17,703 nt of DNA, taken from contig JAJDTQ010000276.1 of assembly GCA_022827045.1 (NCBI GenBank), positions 1 to 17,703 of the forward strand, in the 5' to 3' direction. Position 1 is the stretch's first letter. Each line of letters begins with the position of its first letter. The position numbers were made by a program, and so were the translations under genes. Below are positions 1-8,839 of this stretch, piece by piece. Below the pieces are notes generated by a model. It worked only from the letters and a program-made list of their open reading frames with translations, was not told the DNA's origin and did no database searches. This DNA is from Candidatus Binatia bacterium (lineage in GTDB: Bacteria > Desulfobacterota_B > Binatia > UBA9968 > JAJDTQ01).

Positions 1-122
1 GCCATGGGGCCGCTCGGTGCCCAAGATACGGCCATGCTCGGCTGACCGATGACGGACATGTGTCGAAATGGCCCACCGCCAAGTCCGCCGACCGAGCCTA
101 ACCCGTCCTGCGGCGCGGACTC

Positions 123-229
123 CTAGGGAAGCTCTGAATAATTCTGTAGGCCGCGCTTCAATCCCCCCATCCTCACCTTCCCCCCAAGGGGGAAGGGACC
201 GGAATGAGGCTTAATCAGAGGTTTCCTAG
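123..229. mobile_element. Putative MITE-like element with CTAG flanks
   Basis: CTAG occurs at 123-126 and again at 226-229. Just inside are imperfect inverted ends, GGAAGCTCTGAATAA at 127-141 and, read on the other strand, GAAACCTCTGATTAA at 225-211, matching at 12 of 15 positions. With the CTAGs the match is 16 of 19. The interior contains a perfect 9-bp stem (176-184 with 188-196, loop CAA). The whole RNA could fold into a long hairpin, and there is no room for a transposase. A 4-bp YTAR-type target (CTAG fits) is known for part of the IS5 family, so an IS5-like parent is possible. That assignment is inference. An intergenic REP-type repeat is the alternative. Confidence 0.4.
176..196. repeat. 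Perfect 9-bp inverted repeat (hairpin)
   Basis: CCTTCCCCC at 176-184 is complementary to GGGGGAAGG at 188-196, with loop CAA. It sits inside the MITE-like element and probably forms its inner stem. It has no T-tract, so I do not call it a terminator. Confidence 0.6.
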
Positions 230-871
230 CTCATGTGTGGGGGGCGTCGGCGATGCTGGGCGTGAGTCCGATTTGTCTGCATGCGACTTCGATGCGCTTG
301 TCGTCTTGCCCGTTCTCTCATCGGGCCCGAGCCATATCCGAGCGCAGATTCCACGAAGAAATACAAGACGCGTAGTGGCAAGAGGACGATAAACCGAACG
401 ACTGTCTTCAACGCGCTTTTGACGTTCCGTGCGTTGATTCGGGAACCTTCGTCTGCATGTGATTCCCTGTTTACCCGAAAGTCTGGAGAGTATTTCATCT
501 CTTGCCTCCAACAACATATGAATTAGATTCTAGGTGTGCAAGCTGGACTATAGCACGGGCCAAACGTCCCACAAGAAGCCGATGGATGGATGGCGTCTTG
601 CAGCACCTGCCGCCTCGTCGTCACCGTGCCGCTCACAGTGACCCGCGAATTTTGCCAGTTGCCGGCGTCGAGACCGGTGAACACCACGGCGCTCGCATCC
701 CATGGCTCACTCGTCGTGACAGCCTTCGGACCGCAGCGTTCGACTCGTGACGCAGCGCGGGGAACCACGCCGGCCATTTGCACCTATCGGCGTCCGGCTG
801 GTGTACCCTGACGCCCGTATTTGCTGCGGGCGCGAGCAGCGAGGCGAAAGCTGCCGAAAAGGGGTTTGAGA

Positions 872-2821
872 ATGGTGCCGACAAAGGGGTCAGTCGCCGG
901 AGTCTTCACGCCACCAGGCGCCCGGGCGGCGCTCGGCTTCGTTGCCATGGCAACAGTCGCGGCACTCCTCGCCCTGGCCATTACGGCGGTTGGCGCCGGA
1001 CGGGCTTCCGCGGACTACTCGGACTGCCGGTTCGTGCTTGGCTTCGAGGCGCTACAGGCCCAGATTCCAGACGCGGTTGGCGACTGCGTGGAAAACGAGC
1101 ACCACGACGCGCGTGACCGGATCACGCGCCAGCAGACCACGGGCGGGACGCTTCTCTGGCACAAGGCGAACAATTGGACCGGCTTCACCAATGGCTACCA
1201 AACCTGGGTGAGCGGCCCGCGGGGCTTGCAGCAGCGGCTGAGCATCGAGCGATTTGCCTGGGAGCCGGCGGCAATTGCCGTGGGCGCCGACGCTGAGGCG
1301 GACGCCGAGACGTTTGCGTATGTTTCGGCGGCCATCGCCAAGTACGACGCGGACGGTCTGGACGCCACCGTCGCCTTCTACAACAGCGAGGCGAGCATCG
1401 AGGGCGACCGCTCACTGCTCATGATCGACCGGGAGACCTTGACCCTCTTGGCCGCACCGATCTTCCGCAACCTGGTGGGGGTGACGTTGCCGCCCAATCA
1501 CTCTCTGGCGCGGCTTGTCCGCGAGGGGCCCGAAAGCGGTGGGTGGATCAATCACCTCCAGACGAATCCTGTGACCGGCCAACGAGAACCCAAGCGAAGC
1601 TACTTCGTGACTCACGAGGGCATCGTCTTTGGTTCGGGACACTTTTCGGTCCGAGCGGGCCTCGCGGAGATTATTCGGGAGTACGTGAGCAACGCGATTG
1701 GGCACTACCGCACGGAGGGCCTGGACGCGACGATCGACTTCTACAACAGCCGCGAAAGCGTGGACGGCGAGCTGTACCTGTTCCTGATGGACGCCGACGA
1801 CATCTATCTCGCCCACCCGATCTTCCCCCATCTGATCGGGTCGGACGTGAAGGACGTGGTCGGATCGAACGGCTACGAACTCGGCATCGAAATCGCCAAG
1901 GCCACCGCGGAGGGCCATTGGGTCGAATACTTGTGGCCCAACCCGGTGACGGGTCGTGAAGAGCCCAAGACCACCTGGGTCGTGCGGCACGAGGGGCTGA
2001 TCTTCGCCTCCGGGTACTACACGCCGGACCCCATGGCCGAACCGCCGGCCTGGCTCAACGCCGACCCGCGTGAGTACACCGTGGCGTACGTGCAGGCGGC
2101 GATCGAGCGCTACGAGCGCGACGGCCTGGAGTCCATGACGAACTACTACAACAGCACGGCGGCCTTCGAAGGGCAGTTCTATCTGTTCGCGATGGATGCG
2201 AACGACATCTACTTCATCCATCCGCTCTTCCCGCGCCTGATCGGCACGGATATCAAGGACGTCGTCGGGTCCGACGGCTATGAGCTTGGCAAGGCGATCG
2301 CGGAGGCGACCGAGGAGGGCATCTGGGTCGAGTACCTATGGCCCCACCCGGTGACGCTGACGGAAGCACCCAAGGTCTCCTTTGCCATCCGCCATGACGG
2401 ACGGATCTTCGCGTCGGGCTATTACCCGACGGCCGAGGATCCCGAGGCGCACACGATGGCCTACGTGCAGGCGGCGATCGATCGCTACGAGAGCGACGGC
2501 TTGGAGGCGACGGTTGCCCACTACAACAGCCGAGAGAGCTTTGACGGGGCGTCGTTCCTCTTCCTCATCGACGCGAACGACCTCTACCTGGTGCATCCGT
2601 TGCTGCCGCAGCGGATCGGCACGGACGTGAAGCTGGTGAGGGCGCGCGGACTCGACGGCGTGGTCTTCAACTACGGCGAACAGATGGCCAACGTGACCGA
2701 GGAGGGAAGCTGGTTCCACATCCTGCGTCCCTCGGCCCAGGGCACGGGCAGCGCCGCGCACGCGTGGGTGATACGGCACGACGGGCTGGTCTTCGGGTCG
2801 GCGTACTTCGACGATGAGTAG
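872..2821 (+). CDS. Secreted protein with four tandem single-Cache-like domains
   Basis: Predicted extracytoplasmic ligand-binding protein of 649 residues. A basic N-terminus is followed by a hydrophobic stretch at about residues 20-43 ending in GRASA before DYSDC, a good signal-peptide cleavage site. Four repeats of about 115-120 residues follow, starting near residues 149, 270, 405 and 530. Each has the order AYVxAAI.RY..DGLxATxxxYNS, a core (L/F)FLMDAxDIY.xHPxxP.xIGxD, then an Asp/Asn-Gly region, EEGxWVEYLWPxPVT, and a closing strand ending in IFASGYY. That layout matches the sCache_2 family, where such domains sense small ligands outside the membrane. No kinase, methyl-accepting or cyclase domain follows, so this is a binding or scaffold protein rather than a receptor. 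Repeat 1 is the most diverged and lacks the DVVGSxGYELG segment. I chose ATG 872 over the upstream in-frame TTG at 821 because it puts the basic N-terminus directly before the hydrophobic stretch and has a purine-rich GGGG upstream. Ligand unknown. Confidence 0.85.
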   Translation: MVPTKGSVAGVFTPPGARAALGFVAMATVAALLALAITAVGAGRASADYSDCRFVLGFEALQAQIPDAVGDCVENEHHDARDRITRQQTTGGTLLWHKANNWTGFTNGYQTWVSGPRGLQQRLSIERFAWEPAAIAVGADAEADAETFAYVSAAIAKYDADGLDATVAFYNSEASIEGDRSLLMIDRETLTLLAAPIFRNLVGVTLPPNHSLARLVREGPESGGWINHLQTNPVTGQREPKRSYFVTHEGIVFGSGHFSVRAGLAEIIREYVSNAIGHYRTEGLDATIDFYNSRESVDGELYLFLMDADDIYLAHPIFPHLIGSDVKDVVGSNGYELGIEIAKATAEGHWVEYLWPNPVTGREEPKTTWVVRHEGLIFASGYYTPDPMAEPPAWLNADPREYTVAYVQAAIERYERDGLESMTNYYNSTAAFEGQFYLFAMDANDIYFIHPLFPRLIGTDIKDVVGSDGYELGKAIAEATEEGIWVEYLWPHPVTLTEAPKVSFAIRHDGRIFASGYYPTAEDPEAHTMAYVQAAIDRYESDGLEATVAHYNSRESFDGASFLFLIDANDLYLVHPLLPQRIGTDVKLVRARGLDGVVFNYGEQMANVTEEGSWFHILRPSAQGTGSAAHAWVIRHDGLVFGSAYFDDE

Positions 2822-2860
2822 CGGCTAGGCGGACGCTCGGCGCCGTCGGGCGTCTGACTG

Positions 2861-2898
2861 AGCGCCGTGTCGGCGGTGTCGACCGCCGGCACGGCGCT
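2861..2898. terminator. Strong hairpin, likely bidirectional terminator
   Basis: Bases 2861-2877 pair with 2882-2898, a 17-bp stem with one G-U wobble and loop GTCG. It starts 40 bases after the stop of the Cache gene and lies between two convergent genes, as expected of a terminator. Only a weak T-rich run follows on the plus strand (TTCCTAGCGCTTCTTCCC), so the termination strength is uncertain. Confidence 0.55.
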
Positions 2899-3024
2899 TC
2901 CTAGCGCTTCTTCCCGCTAACTTGCTTCCGTCGGGAGGGAAGTGCGGAGTTCCACGACCCGGCAAGGATGGTCGCAATCCGGGAGTCTTATGGCTGGGGC
3001 GGTTGCGGCGGGTATGCGGCTGGC

Positions 3025-4737
3025 CTACTGCTCCACGCGGCAGGTGATGACGTCAACGCCGTGGTATTTGCGGTGGTGGACCGAGGATGCAAAGTGCCGC
3101 AGCAGCCTTGTCGATAGCTGCTGCGCGTCATCGACCGTCGCGTGGTCACTTACGAGGGCAAGCTGATCTTCGATATTCCCTCTGATGTCTTCGCGCGAAT
3201 AGACCACCAACTCGACCTCGGCGGCATCGCCGTCAGCATGCACCGAAGCCACCAGCCGGCGCCCCTGGTCGGCCTCGCCGTCGCCGCCCTGCTCCAATAG
3301 CGTGAGCACGGCTTCCTCGACCGCCAGGTTGAGCCTCGTTTGCGCCGACTCGCTCCACTTGTTCCTTGTGGCAAAGCGTTCGAGAAACGCGCCGATGTCC
3401 GTCAGGGCCGCATGGGACAGGTCGACGTGCAGCTTGCGCGGCCAGAGCCCACGAAACTCCGTTACCGCGGTCATCACGATTGCGGTGACCGCGCCAAGGA
3501 TCACCGTGTTTCCGACCAGCTCGCTCCAAATGCCCTCACTCAACTGGCCGATGCTGCCCGCCGAGAGGCCGAGCACCAGCGACACGCCGGTTATTACCGA
3601 CTTTCTGTTGTTCAAGGGCCCCGAGAACACCCACTTCGCACCCTCAATGAAGAGCAACCCGAATACCATGATGTAGACGGCGCTCACGACTGAGTTGGGC
3701 GTTGCGGCGAGCGCGGCGATCACCTTTCCGAACGGTGCGATCAAGAGCGTAAGCAAACCGAGATAGATTCCGACGCTCCTGGCGGATATGCCGGTGAATC
3801 CGATGTAGACGGCGGTGGACGACCAGGGCGCCGAAACGGGCAACGTGGCCAGAAGTCCCGTGAGCAGCGTCGTGCCGCCATATACGTTCAAGCCGCTCTG
3901 AATCGTCCTGAAGTCCAGCGCGCGCGGCTCACGATATGAGGCGCGCTTGATGACCGAGAGATCGCCGACGACCTTCAGGAACGCCGTGAGCTTCACGATC
4001 AGAAACGCCGGCAACATCGACCAGAACTGCACGCCGAAGTCGAACTGCCACTGGGGCCATTCAAGGTCCCCAAAGCTCAGCCAGGACGCCTCATCCAGCC
4101 TTCCTCCGTCGTAGAGTCCCATGGGAATGGCCACGGCCAATCCCGCGGCGACGGCGATTGGCAGCGTCCACACGCGCCGCGCGGCCGAGGCTTGCACAGC
4201 GCCCCACAGTCCGGCGCCGAGCGCGACGATTCCCGGAATGACCACGACCGCCGACTGATCTTGGGATTGAGCGATCGTCCGGTCCACGATGAATGGAACA
4301 GCGGAAACGGCCACGAGCATGATGATTATTCCGCTAACCGTGGGAGTGAATACTCGCCTCAGTGACGAGAGGCGTGAGACGAGGACAAATTGCAGCAGCG
4401 TCGACGCAATGACCAGGGTTGCCAGCAGGCCCGGACCGCCTTGGGCGAGCGCCAGAACAGACATCGCCAGCAGCGGGACGTTCAAGTTCGTGACTACCAG
4501 TCCACCCGAACCCAGATGGCGAAACGGGAAGGCGTGCAGGATCATGCTGATGCCGGAGATCGCCAGACCCGTGAACGTGACCCAGGCCAGGTAGTTGTCC
4601 GATTCGCCGGAAGCTCGAACAACGAACGTGGTGAGCAGGATGACGCTGATCGTATTCGGTACGAATATGAGAAGAGCCGCACCCATCGCCTGCCGCAAGG
4701 GAGGCTTTTCAGCCGGCTCGTACCGCATGCTGTTCAT
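3025..4737 (-). CDS. NCS2-like permease fused to degenerate HATPase (RsbW-like) domain
   Basis: A 570-residue membrane protein. Residues 1 to about 430 are hydrophobic, with roughly 12-14 membrane segments. The segment GDLSVIKRASYREPRALDF, followed by QSGLNVYGG and a TGLLATLPVSAPWSS/GISARSVG region, resembles the nucleobase (xanthine/uracil, NCS2) permease core, distantly related to SulP. The substrate cannot be read from sequence. Residues about 434-570 form a soluble domain laid out like the anti-sigma HATPase_c_2 fold: KLHVDLSHAALTDIGAFLER, an N-box-like helix LNLAVEEAVLTLLE, strands, and a final VDVITCRV strand. The N-box Asn is replaced, and neither a DxGxG box nor a glycine-rich lid is present, so ATP binding is doubtful. 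The domain could bind a partner such as a STAS protein or sigma factor. Neighbours give no pathway clue. The start is ATG 4737 with a weak GAGCGGG upstream. ATG 4728 would remove three residues. Confidence 0.8.
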   Translation of the reverse strand: MNSMRYEPAEKPPLRQAMGAALLIFVPNTISVILLTTFVVRASGESDNYLAWVTFTGLAISGISMILHAFPFRHLGSGGLVVTNLNVPLLAMSVLALAQGGPGLLATLVIASTLLQFVLVSRLSSLRRVFTPTVSGIIIMLVAVSAVPFIVDRTIAQSQDQSAVVVIPGIVALGAGLWGAVQASAARRVWTLPIAVAAGLAVAIPMGLYDGGRLDEASWLSFGDLEWPQWQFDFGVQFWSMLPAFLIVKLTAFLKVVGDLSVIKRASYREPRALDFRTIQSGLNVYGGTTLLTGLLATLPVSAPWSSTAVYIGFTGISARSVGIYLGLLTLLIAPFGKVIAALAATPNSVVSAVYIMVFGLLFIEGAKWVFSGPLNNRKSVITGVSLVLGLSAGSIGQLSEGIWSELVGNTVILGAVTAIVMTAVTEFRGLWPRKLHVDLSHAALTDIGAFLERFATRNKWSESAQTRLNLAVEEAVLTLLEQGGDGEADQGRRLVASVHADGDAAEVELVVYSREDIRGNIEDQLALVSDHATVDDAQQLSTRLLRHFASSVHHRKYHGVDVITCRVEQ

Positions 4738-4878
4738 CCCGCTCGATGCGTCGGAGGTGACGCAGCAGCCATAGTGCTATGCAACGCTTCCTGAACTCGG
4801 GCGAATCGTATCAGCAGCGTTTGGACCTACCCGCCGCACGTGGTGGCGTCGTCGCGTCCACTCCACCGAACAGGACAA

Positions 4879-4894
4879 CCGCGCGAGAGCGCGG
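4879..4894. terminator. Small GC hairpin, possible terminator
   Basis: CCGCGC at 4879-4884 pairs with GCGCGG at 4889-4894 (loop GAGA). Read on the minus strand it is followed by TTGTCC and lies about 56 bases past the stop of the PLP-enzyme gene. The stem is only 6 bp and the T-run is poor, so this is a weak call. Confidence 0.25.
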
Positions 4895-4949
4895 CTATTC
4901 GCTACCCCGGCCGCTAGCCGCTACGGCCGAGACCCGGGCTTCACCCGGC

Positions 4950-6119
4950 CTAGCCGGCAAAGTCTTCCAGCGCGTTCGCGGCGGCCTCGATGTCCGAGGC
5001 GTCGTTGAAGGCGTGGAAGGAAAAGCGCACGGCGGTGAACCCGTAGGCAGCCCGACAAAGAATGCGGTGGGTCTTGAGACAGTGCTCGGCCAGCGGCGTT
5101 CCGGAAATTCCCTCGAGTCCCACCGTGAAGATCCCCGAACGGGCGTCGCCCTGCTCGGGCGTCTTAATTCGCGCGCCGGGTATGTCGCTGAAGATGCGGC
5201 GGGCGTCGGCGGCGAGCTCCGCGCTGCGCTGCTGGATGGCGTCCAGACCCAGGTCGTTGACCAGTTGGATCGACGAGCGCCAGGCGGCGTAAAGCGCGTA
5301 GGGCCGAGCGCCAAACTCGTAGCGCTCGGCGTTTGGGTGGAAGCGAAAGTCGCCTGGTGGGAACTGGGCCTCCGCCACCGCGCCGCCGCCGCTTCCTGAC
5401 GGATACAGGCGTTCCTGCGTTTCACGCCGGACGTACATGGCGCCCACGCCGTAGGGCCCCATGCTCCACTTGAAGGAGGGGAAGGCCATGACGTCGCAAT
5501 CGAGCTGATGCACGTCCGTTGCGCGGGCGCCAAACGACTGCGCCGCGTCCACCACCGTCACGATCCCGCGTTCGCGGGCCAGCGCCGAGACCCGGTCAAG
5601 CGGCAATACGATGCCGCGCTCGGTCGTGACGTGGCTCAGGCAGATCGCGCGCGTGTTGGCGGTCAGCGCCGCCTCAAGGTCTCGGATGAAGGTGTCGTCG
5701 TCGCCGTCGACGTCAATGGCGACCAGCTCCAGACCCAGGCGGTCCCTGAGCGTCAGCCACGGCAGATAGCCGCTGGGATGCTCCTCGGACGTGAGGACTA
5801 CGCGATCGCCGTGCTGCAGCTGGAGAGCGGAAGCGACCCACGAGATGGCCTCGGAGACCGCGCGAATCAGCGCGATTTCGTCCGGCTCCGCACCGATCAG
5901 CGCCGCGATCTCAGCGCGGAGGGCGGCCAGCTCGGCGGTGTAGATCGCATACAGATCGGGATTCGTCGTCGTCATCACTGCTTCGCGGTCGTAGAAGGCC
6001 TGCTGCAAATCGAGCGTGGCCTGAGGCGTCGGCGCCACGCCGCCGGAGTTCAGGCAGCGGTAGTGGCGCACCGCCGGCAAGGCCGCGCGCAGCTCGTCGA
6101 AAGCGTTGATATCAGCCAT
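4950..6119 (-). CDS. Class V aminotransferase-family PLP enzyme (isopenicillin N epimerase-like)
   Basis: A 389-residue cytoplasmic enzyme of the fold-type-I PLP class V family, close to the usual length. Visible landmarks: an LNSGGVAPTP N-terminal substrate loop (about 23-32), SEEHPSGYLPW with H114 stacking on the cofactor, SHVTTERGIVLPL, VVDAAQSFGA with D191 and Q194 contacting PLP, and FPSFKWSMGPYGVGAMY with the Schiff-base Lys at K217. The Phe before that Lys replaces the His usual in SufS. The C-terminal segment ILCRAAYGFTAVRFSFHAFN lacks the extended loop with the catalytic Cys of cysteine desulfurases, so sulfur mobilisation is unlikely. The true substrate is unknown, and lyase, epimerase or transaminase activity is possible. 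The start ATG 6119 has a modest GGAAC just upstream. It has 212 bases to the permease gene downstream and is probably transcribed alone. Confidence 0.85.
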   Translation of the reverse strand: MADINAFDELRAALPAVRHYRCLNSGGVAPTPQATLDLQQAFYDREAVMTTTNPDLYAIYTAELAALRAEIAALIGAEPDEIALIRAVSEAISWVASALQLQHGDRVVLTSEEHPSGYLPWLTLRDRLGLELVAIDVDGDDDTFIRDLEAALTANTRAICLSHVTTERGIVLPLDRVSALARERGIVTVVDAAQSFGARATDVHQLDCDVMAFPSFKWSMGPYGVGAMYVRRETQERLYPSGSGGGAVAEAQFPPGDFRFHPNAERYEFGARPYALYAAWRSSIQLVNDLGLDAIQQRSAELAADARRIFSDIPGARIKTPEQGDARSGIFTVGLEGISGTPLAEHCLKTHRILCRAAYGFTAVRFSFHAFNDASDIEAAANALEDFAG

Positions 6120-6449
6120 CAGTTCCGATTATGTCAATCCACCGGCTCGCGCCGAGCTTGGTGTGACTCCAGCCACTGAGAGACTTCTCCGGCGAATTCC
6201 GCACCGCAGGGTAGGCCGTGCCAGTATGAATTCCCAAACCGACGCCGCCAGCCGTCGACCGTTCGCGGATGAACTCTGCGGAATCCCACCCGGAATTGAT
6301 CCGGGGACCACGTCCCGACCAAGGATTCCGCTCCCCGTGCGGTGGCATACACCAGAGGATTCCCAGCGCCACGCAGCGATTTGTGGTGCGGTCGAATCTG
6401 TTCGGACCGACGGCGCCGGCCAGCCACGATCTCACGGAGACGCCAATCC
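6120..6449. other. Intergenic region between kinase and PLP-enzyme genes
   Basis: About 330 bases between two minus-strand genes. I see no gene or RNA here. A small inverted repeat (CCCGGA 6289-6294 with TCCGGG 6300-6305) is too weak to call a terminator. The stretch presumably holds the promoter of the PLP-enzyme gene, but no clear -35/-10 pair stands out. Confidence 0.5.
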
Positions 6450-8834
6450 CTATTCTTCCCCCTTCGCCATCCGGTAGCCGACGCGGGGCTCGGTGAAGAT
6501 GTAGGTGGGGTTGCCTGCGTCGTCGCCCAGCTTTTGCCGCAGCTTTCGCACGATGGTGCGCATGGGCCGCAGGTCGTCGCCGCCCCTCTCTCCCCACACC
6601 CGGTCCAGGAGGTGCTGGTAGGTCAGCACCCGTCCAGCGTTGGTTGAGAGCTCGGCAAGCATCCGGTACTCCATTGGGAGCAGACGCACCTGGCGACCGG
6701 CAAGGGTCAACCTGCGCTCGGCGTAGTCAATGGTCAGGTCGCCCAGCACGTAGGGCTCCAGAGTCTCGGGGACCTCCCGCCGGCGCAGGGCCGCGGCGAT
6801 CCGCGCCGTCAGCTCCGTCGGCGAGAAGGGCTTGACGACGTAATCGACGGCGCCCATGCCGAAGGCCGTGGCTATGAGCTCGTCCCGGCCGTAGGCGGAA
6901 AGGAAGATGATCGGCACGTCCGCCGTTTTCAGCATCTCCTGCATCAGCTCGATGCCGTCGGGTCCGGGAAGCATGAGGTCCAGCAGCACCAACTGGGGCC
7001 GCTCCTCTGCCAGGAGACGGAGCGCCTCGTCCGGGTCCCCGGTCACCGTGGGAGCGTACCCCGACTGGGTCAGGGCGTCCTGGACGTAGCGAAGGTCCCT
7101 GGGATCGTCGTCCACCGCCAGCACCCGCACCCGTCTCCCCGCCTCTCCCCGCCCGCGTCGCGAGGCGCGCGACGAGGATGGCGGGCTGGGACCCGCTGTT
7201 CCGCTGCCGGCTTCTTTCATCGTGGGCAGCGTGAAGGTGAAGCGGGCGCCGCGGCCCGGCCCGTCGCTCTCGGCCCAGATGCGGCCCCCATGAGCCTCCA
7301 CGATCCCTTTGCAGATGGCCAGGCCCAGGCCCGTGTCGCCTCCCTGCTCCTCGGACTCCACCCGTGGGAACTTGCGGAATAGGTGGGGCATCGACTCCGC
7401 CGGGATGCCCCGTCCCTGGTCGGACACCGAGATCGCAACGTGAAGCTCCTCCTGCACCGCACGCACTCCGATGACCGACGACTCCGAGGAGTGCCGCGCG
7501 GCGTTGGCGAGCAGGTTGCTCAGCACCTGGACGATGCGCCGCCGATCCGCGAGCACCAGGGGCAGATCGAACTCGACGTCGATGGCCAGGTTTTTCCTTC
7601 CCCCGGCGCTGGTGAAGGCGCTCCTGGCCCGCTCCACCAGCACGGTCACCTCCGCCGGTTCGGGACTGATCGCCAGCGTGCCCGTCTCGATGCGGGCCAC
7701 GTCGAGGAGGTCGGAGACCAGGCCTTGCATGTGGTCCGCCTGGTCCCCAATGATGCGGAAGAACTGGCGCACCACGGCGGGGTCTGGGTCCGTGGGCGAC
7801 TCCAGCACCGTGGCGGCGGAGCCCTTGATGGATGTCAGGGGCGCCCGAAGCTCGTGGCTCACCATCGCCAGGAACTCCGCCCGAAGCCGCTCCAGTTCCT
7901 CAACGTCGGCCATGTCCTGCATGGTGACGACCACCGACTCCACCGTGCCCTCATCGGAGCGGATGGGGGTGGCGTTGAGCAGCACCGTGACGCTCCGCCC
8001 GTCGGGGACCTCCAGGACGATCTCCTCGGCTCGCAGCGTCTCCCCCACGCTCAGAAGCTCGGCCATGGGGAACTCCCGCAGGGAGACCTCTTGCCCGTCG
8101 GCGCGTCTGCACGTCATCACGTCCAGGAGCGTCTCAGGAGACTGGCCGGAGTCTCGCAGGCTATCCGCGATCCTCCGGACCTCCCGGTTGACGAACCTCG
8201 GAGATCCGGTCCGGGCGTCGAAGACCACCACCCCCACCGGAGAGGTGTCGATCAGCGTCTCCAGGTTCGCCCTGGCCCGCCGCTCCTCCCGGTGCGTGCG
8301 GGCGTTGGCGATGACCAGCGCCGCCTGAGAGGCGAACATGACCAGCGTCTCCTCGTCGACCCGGCTAAACTCCTCGCCGCCCTTCTTGTCGCCCACGAAG
8401 ACGTGGCCCACCCGCACGCCCCGGTGGAACATGGGCGCCGCCATGAAGCGGAAGACCTCCACCGGCAGGGGAATGCTGAATCCGGTGAAACCCAGGGCGC
8501 GAACGTGCTCCACCAAGTCGGGGAGCCTCATGGGCTCCGAGACGCCGGTCAGGGACTCGAAGATCCGCGGCCCGTCCGGCATGAGCCACAACTGCTCGTC
8601 CTCCTCCGCCGTGAACCCCGACGACAAGAAGTCCTGCATTTTTCCCTCGTCATCGAGGACCGTCATCACCCCGTAGCGCGCGGACGTCAGGGATCGAGCG
8701 GAGTCGAGGACGCCCTGGAGCACCGTGTCGAAGTCCAGGCTCTCGTTGATGCGCAGGCTCGCCTGGCTCATCCTGGCGAGCCGCTCCCGCAGGGCGGCTT
8801 CGCTCTCCGGCATTGGTTCGTCGCGCCGGTCCAA
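6450..8834 (-). CDS. Hybrid sensor kinase and response regulator: GAF-PAS-HisKA-HATPase-REC-wHTH
   Basis: A 794-residue soluble signalling protein that combines sensor, kinase, receiver and DNA-binding output. Residues about 30-180 are a GAF domain, 190-310 a PAS domain, 318-385 HisKA with FLAMVSHELRAPLTSIKG (phospho-acceptor H327), and 415-537 HATPase with N box NLLANAARHS, G1 SDQGRGIP and G2 GDTGLGLAI. After a Ser/Pro/Arg linker comes a receiver at about 569-685 (acidic DDD 575-577, phospho-acceptor D619 in LLDLMLPGPDG, K668 in VVKPFSP). An OmpR-type winged helix follows at 697-790 (LLPMEYRMLAEL, RTIVRKLRQKLG, VGYRM). All catalytic residues look intact. No membrane segment is present, so it senses an internal signal. 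I chose TTG 8834 because GAGGTG lies 5 bases upstream. ATG 8813 (787 aa) and TTG 8903 (817 aa) are alternatives. It diverges from the NHLM operon and could regulate it. Confidence 0.9.
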   Translation of the reverse strand: MDRRDEPMPESEAALRERLARMSQASLRINESLDFDTVLQGVLDSARSLTSARYGVMTVLDDEGKMQDFLSSGFTAEEDEQLWLMPDGPRIFESLTGVSEPMRLPDLVEHVRALGFTGFSIPLPVEVFRFMAAPMFHRGVRVGHVFVGDKKGGEEFSRVDEETLVMFASQAALVIANARTHREERRARANLETLIDTSPVGVVVFDARTGSPRFVNREVRRIADSLRDSGQSPETLLDVMTCRRADGQEVSLREFPMAELLSVGETLRAEEIVLEVPDGRSVTVLLNATPIRSDEGTVESVVVTMQDMADVEELERLRAEFLAMVSHELRAPLTSIKGSAATVLESPTDPDPAVVRQFFRIIGDQADHMQGLVSDLLDVARIETGTLAISPEPAEVTVLVERARSAFTSAGGRKNLAIDVEFDLPLVLADRRRIVQVLSNLLANAARHSSESSVIGVRAVQEELHVAISVSDQGRGIPAESMPHLFRKFPRVESEEQGGDTGLGLAICKGIVEAHGGRIWAESDGPGRGARFTFTLPTMKEAGSGTAGPSPPSSSRASRRGRGEAGRRVRVLAVDDDPRDLRYVQDALTQSGYAPTVTGDPDEALRLLAEERPQLVLLDLMLPGPDGIELMQEMLKTADVPIIFLSAYGRDELIATAFGMGAVDYVVKPFSPTELTARIAAALRRREVPETLEPYVLGDLTIDYAERRLTLAGRQVRLLPMEYRMLAELSTNAGRVLTYQHLLDRVWGERGGDDLRPMRTIVRKLRQKLGDDAGNPTYIFTEPRVGYRMAKGEE

Positions 8835-8839
8835 CGCAT

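Larger units (their letters stand above)
1..871. other. Non-coding or unassigned left flank
   Basis: I see no convincing gene in this stretch. Several short open frames exist on both strands, but they overlap each other, are rich in Arg, Ser and Pro, and lack recognisable domains and ribosome sites. Around 530-780 the minus strand reads a more protein-like stretch, which could be the remnant of a decayed gene. The stretch also holds a MITE-like element (listed separately). A weak sigma-70-like pair lies about 65-95 bases upstream of the Cache gene: TTGCAC at 778-783 and TGTACC at 802-807, spaced 18. I do not trust it enough to list it as a promoter. Confidence 0.55.

Noticed and set aside
523..783. 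Minus-strand frame with a protein-like stretch (VVFTGLDAGNWQNSRVTV)
   Set aside because: It looked like a possible gene remnant, but I recognise no family and see no ribosome site. Kept only as a note in the left flank.
1412..2221. Minus-strand frame opposite the Cache gene
   Set aside because: Shadow of the repeats on the other strand, rich in His, Arg and Val. No independent support.
6120..6449. Possible tRNA or small RNA gene
   Set aside because: No cloverleaf or T-loop pattern, and only a weak 6-bp hairpin.
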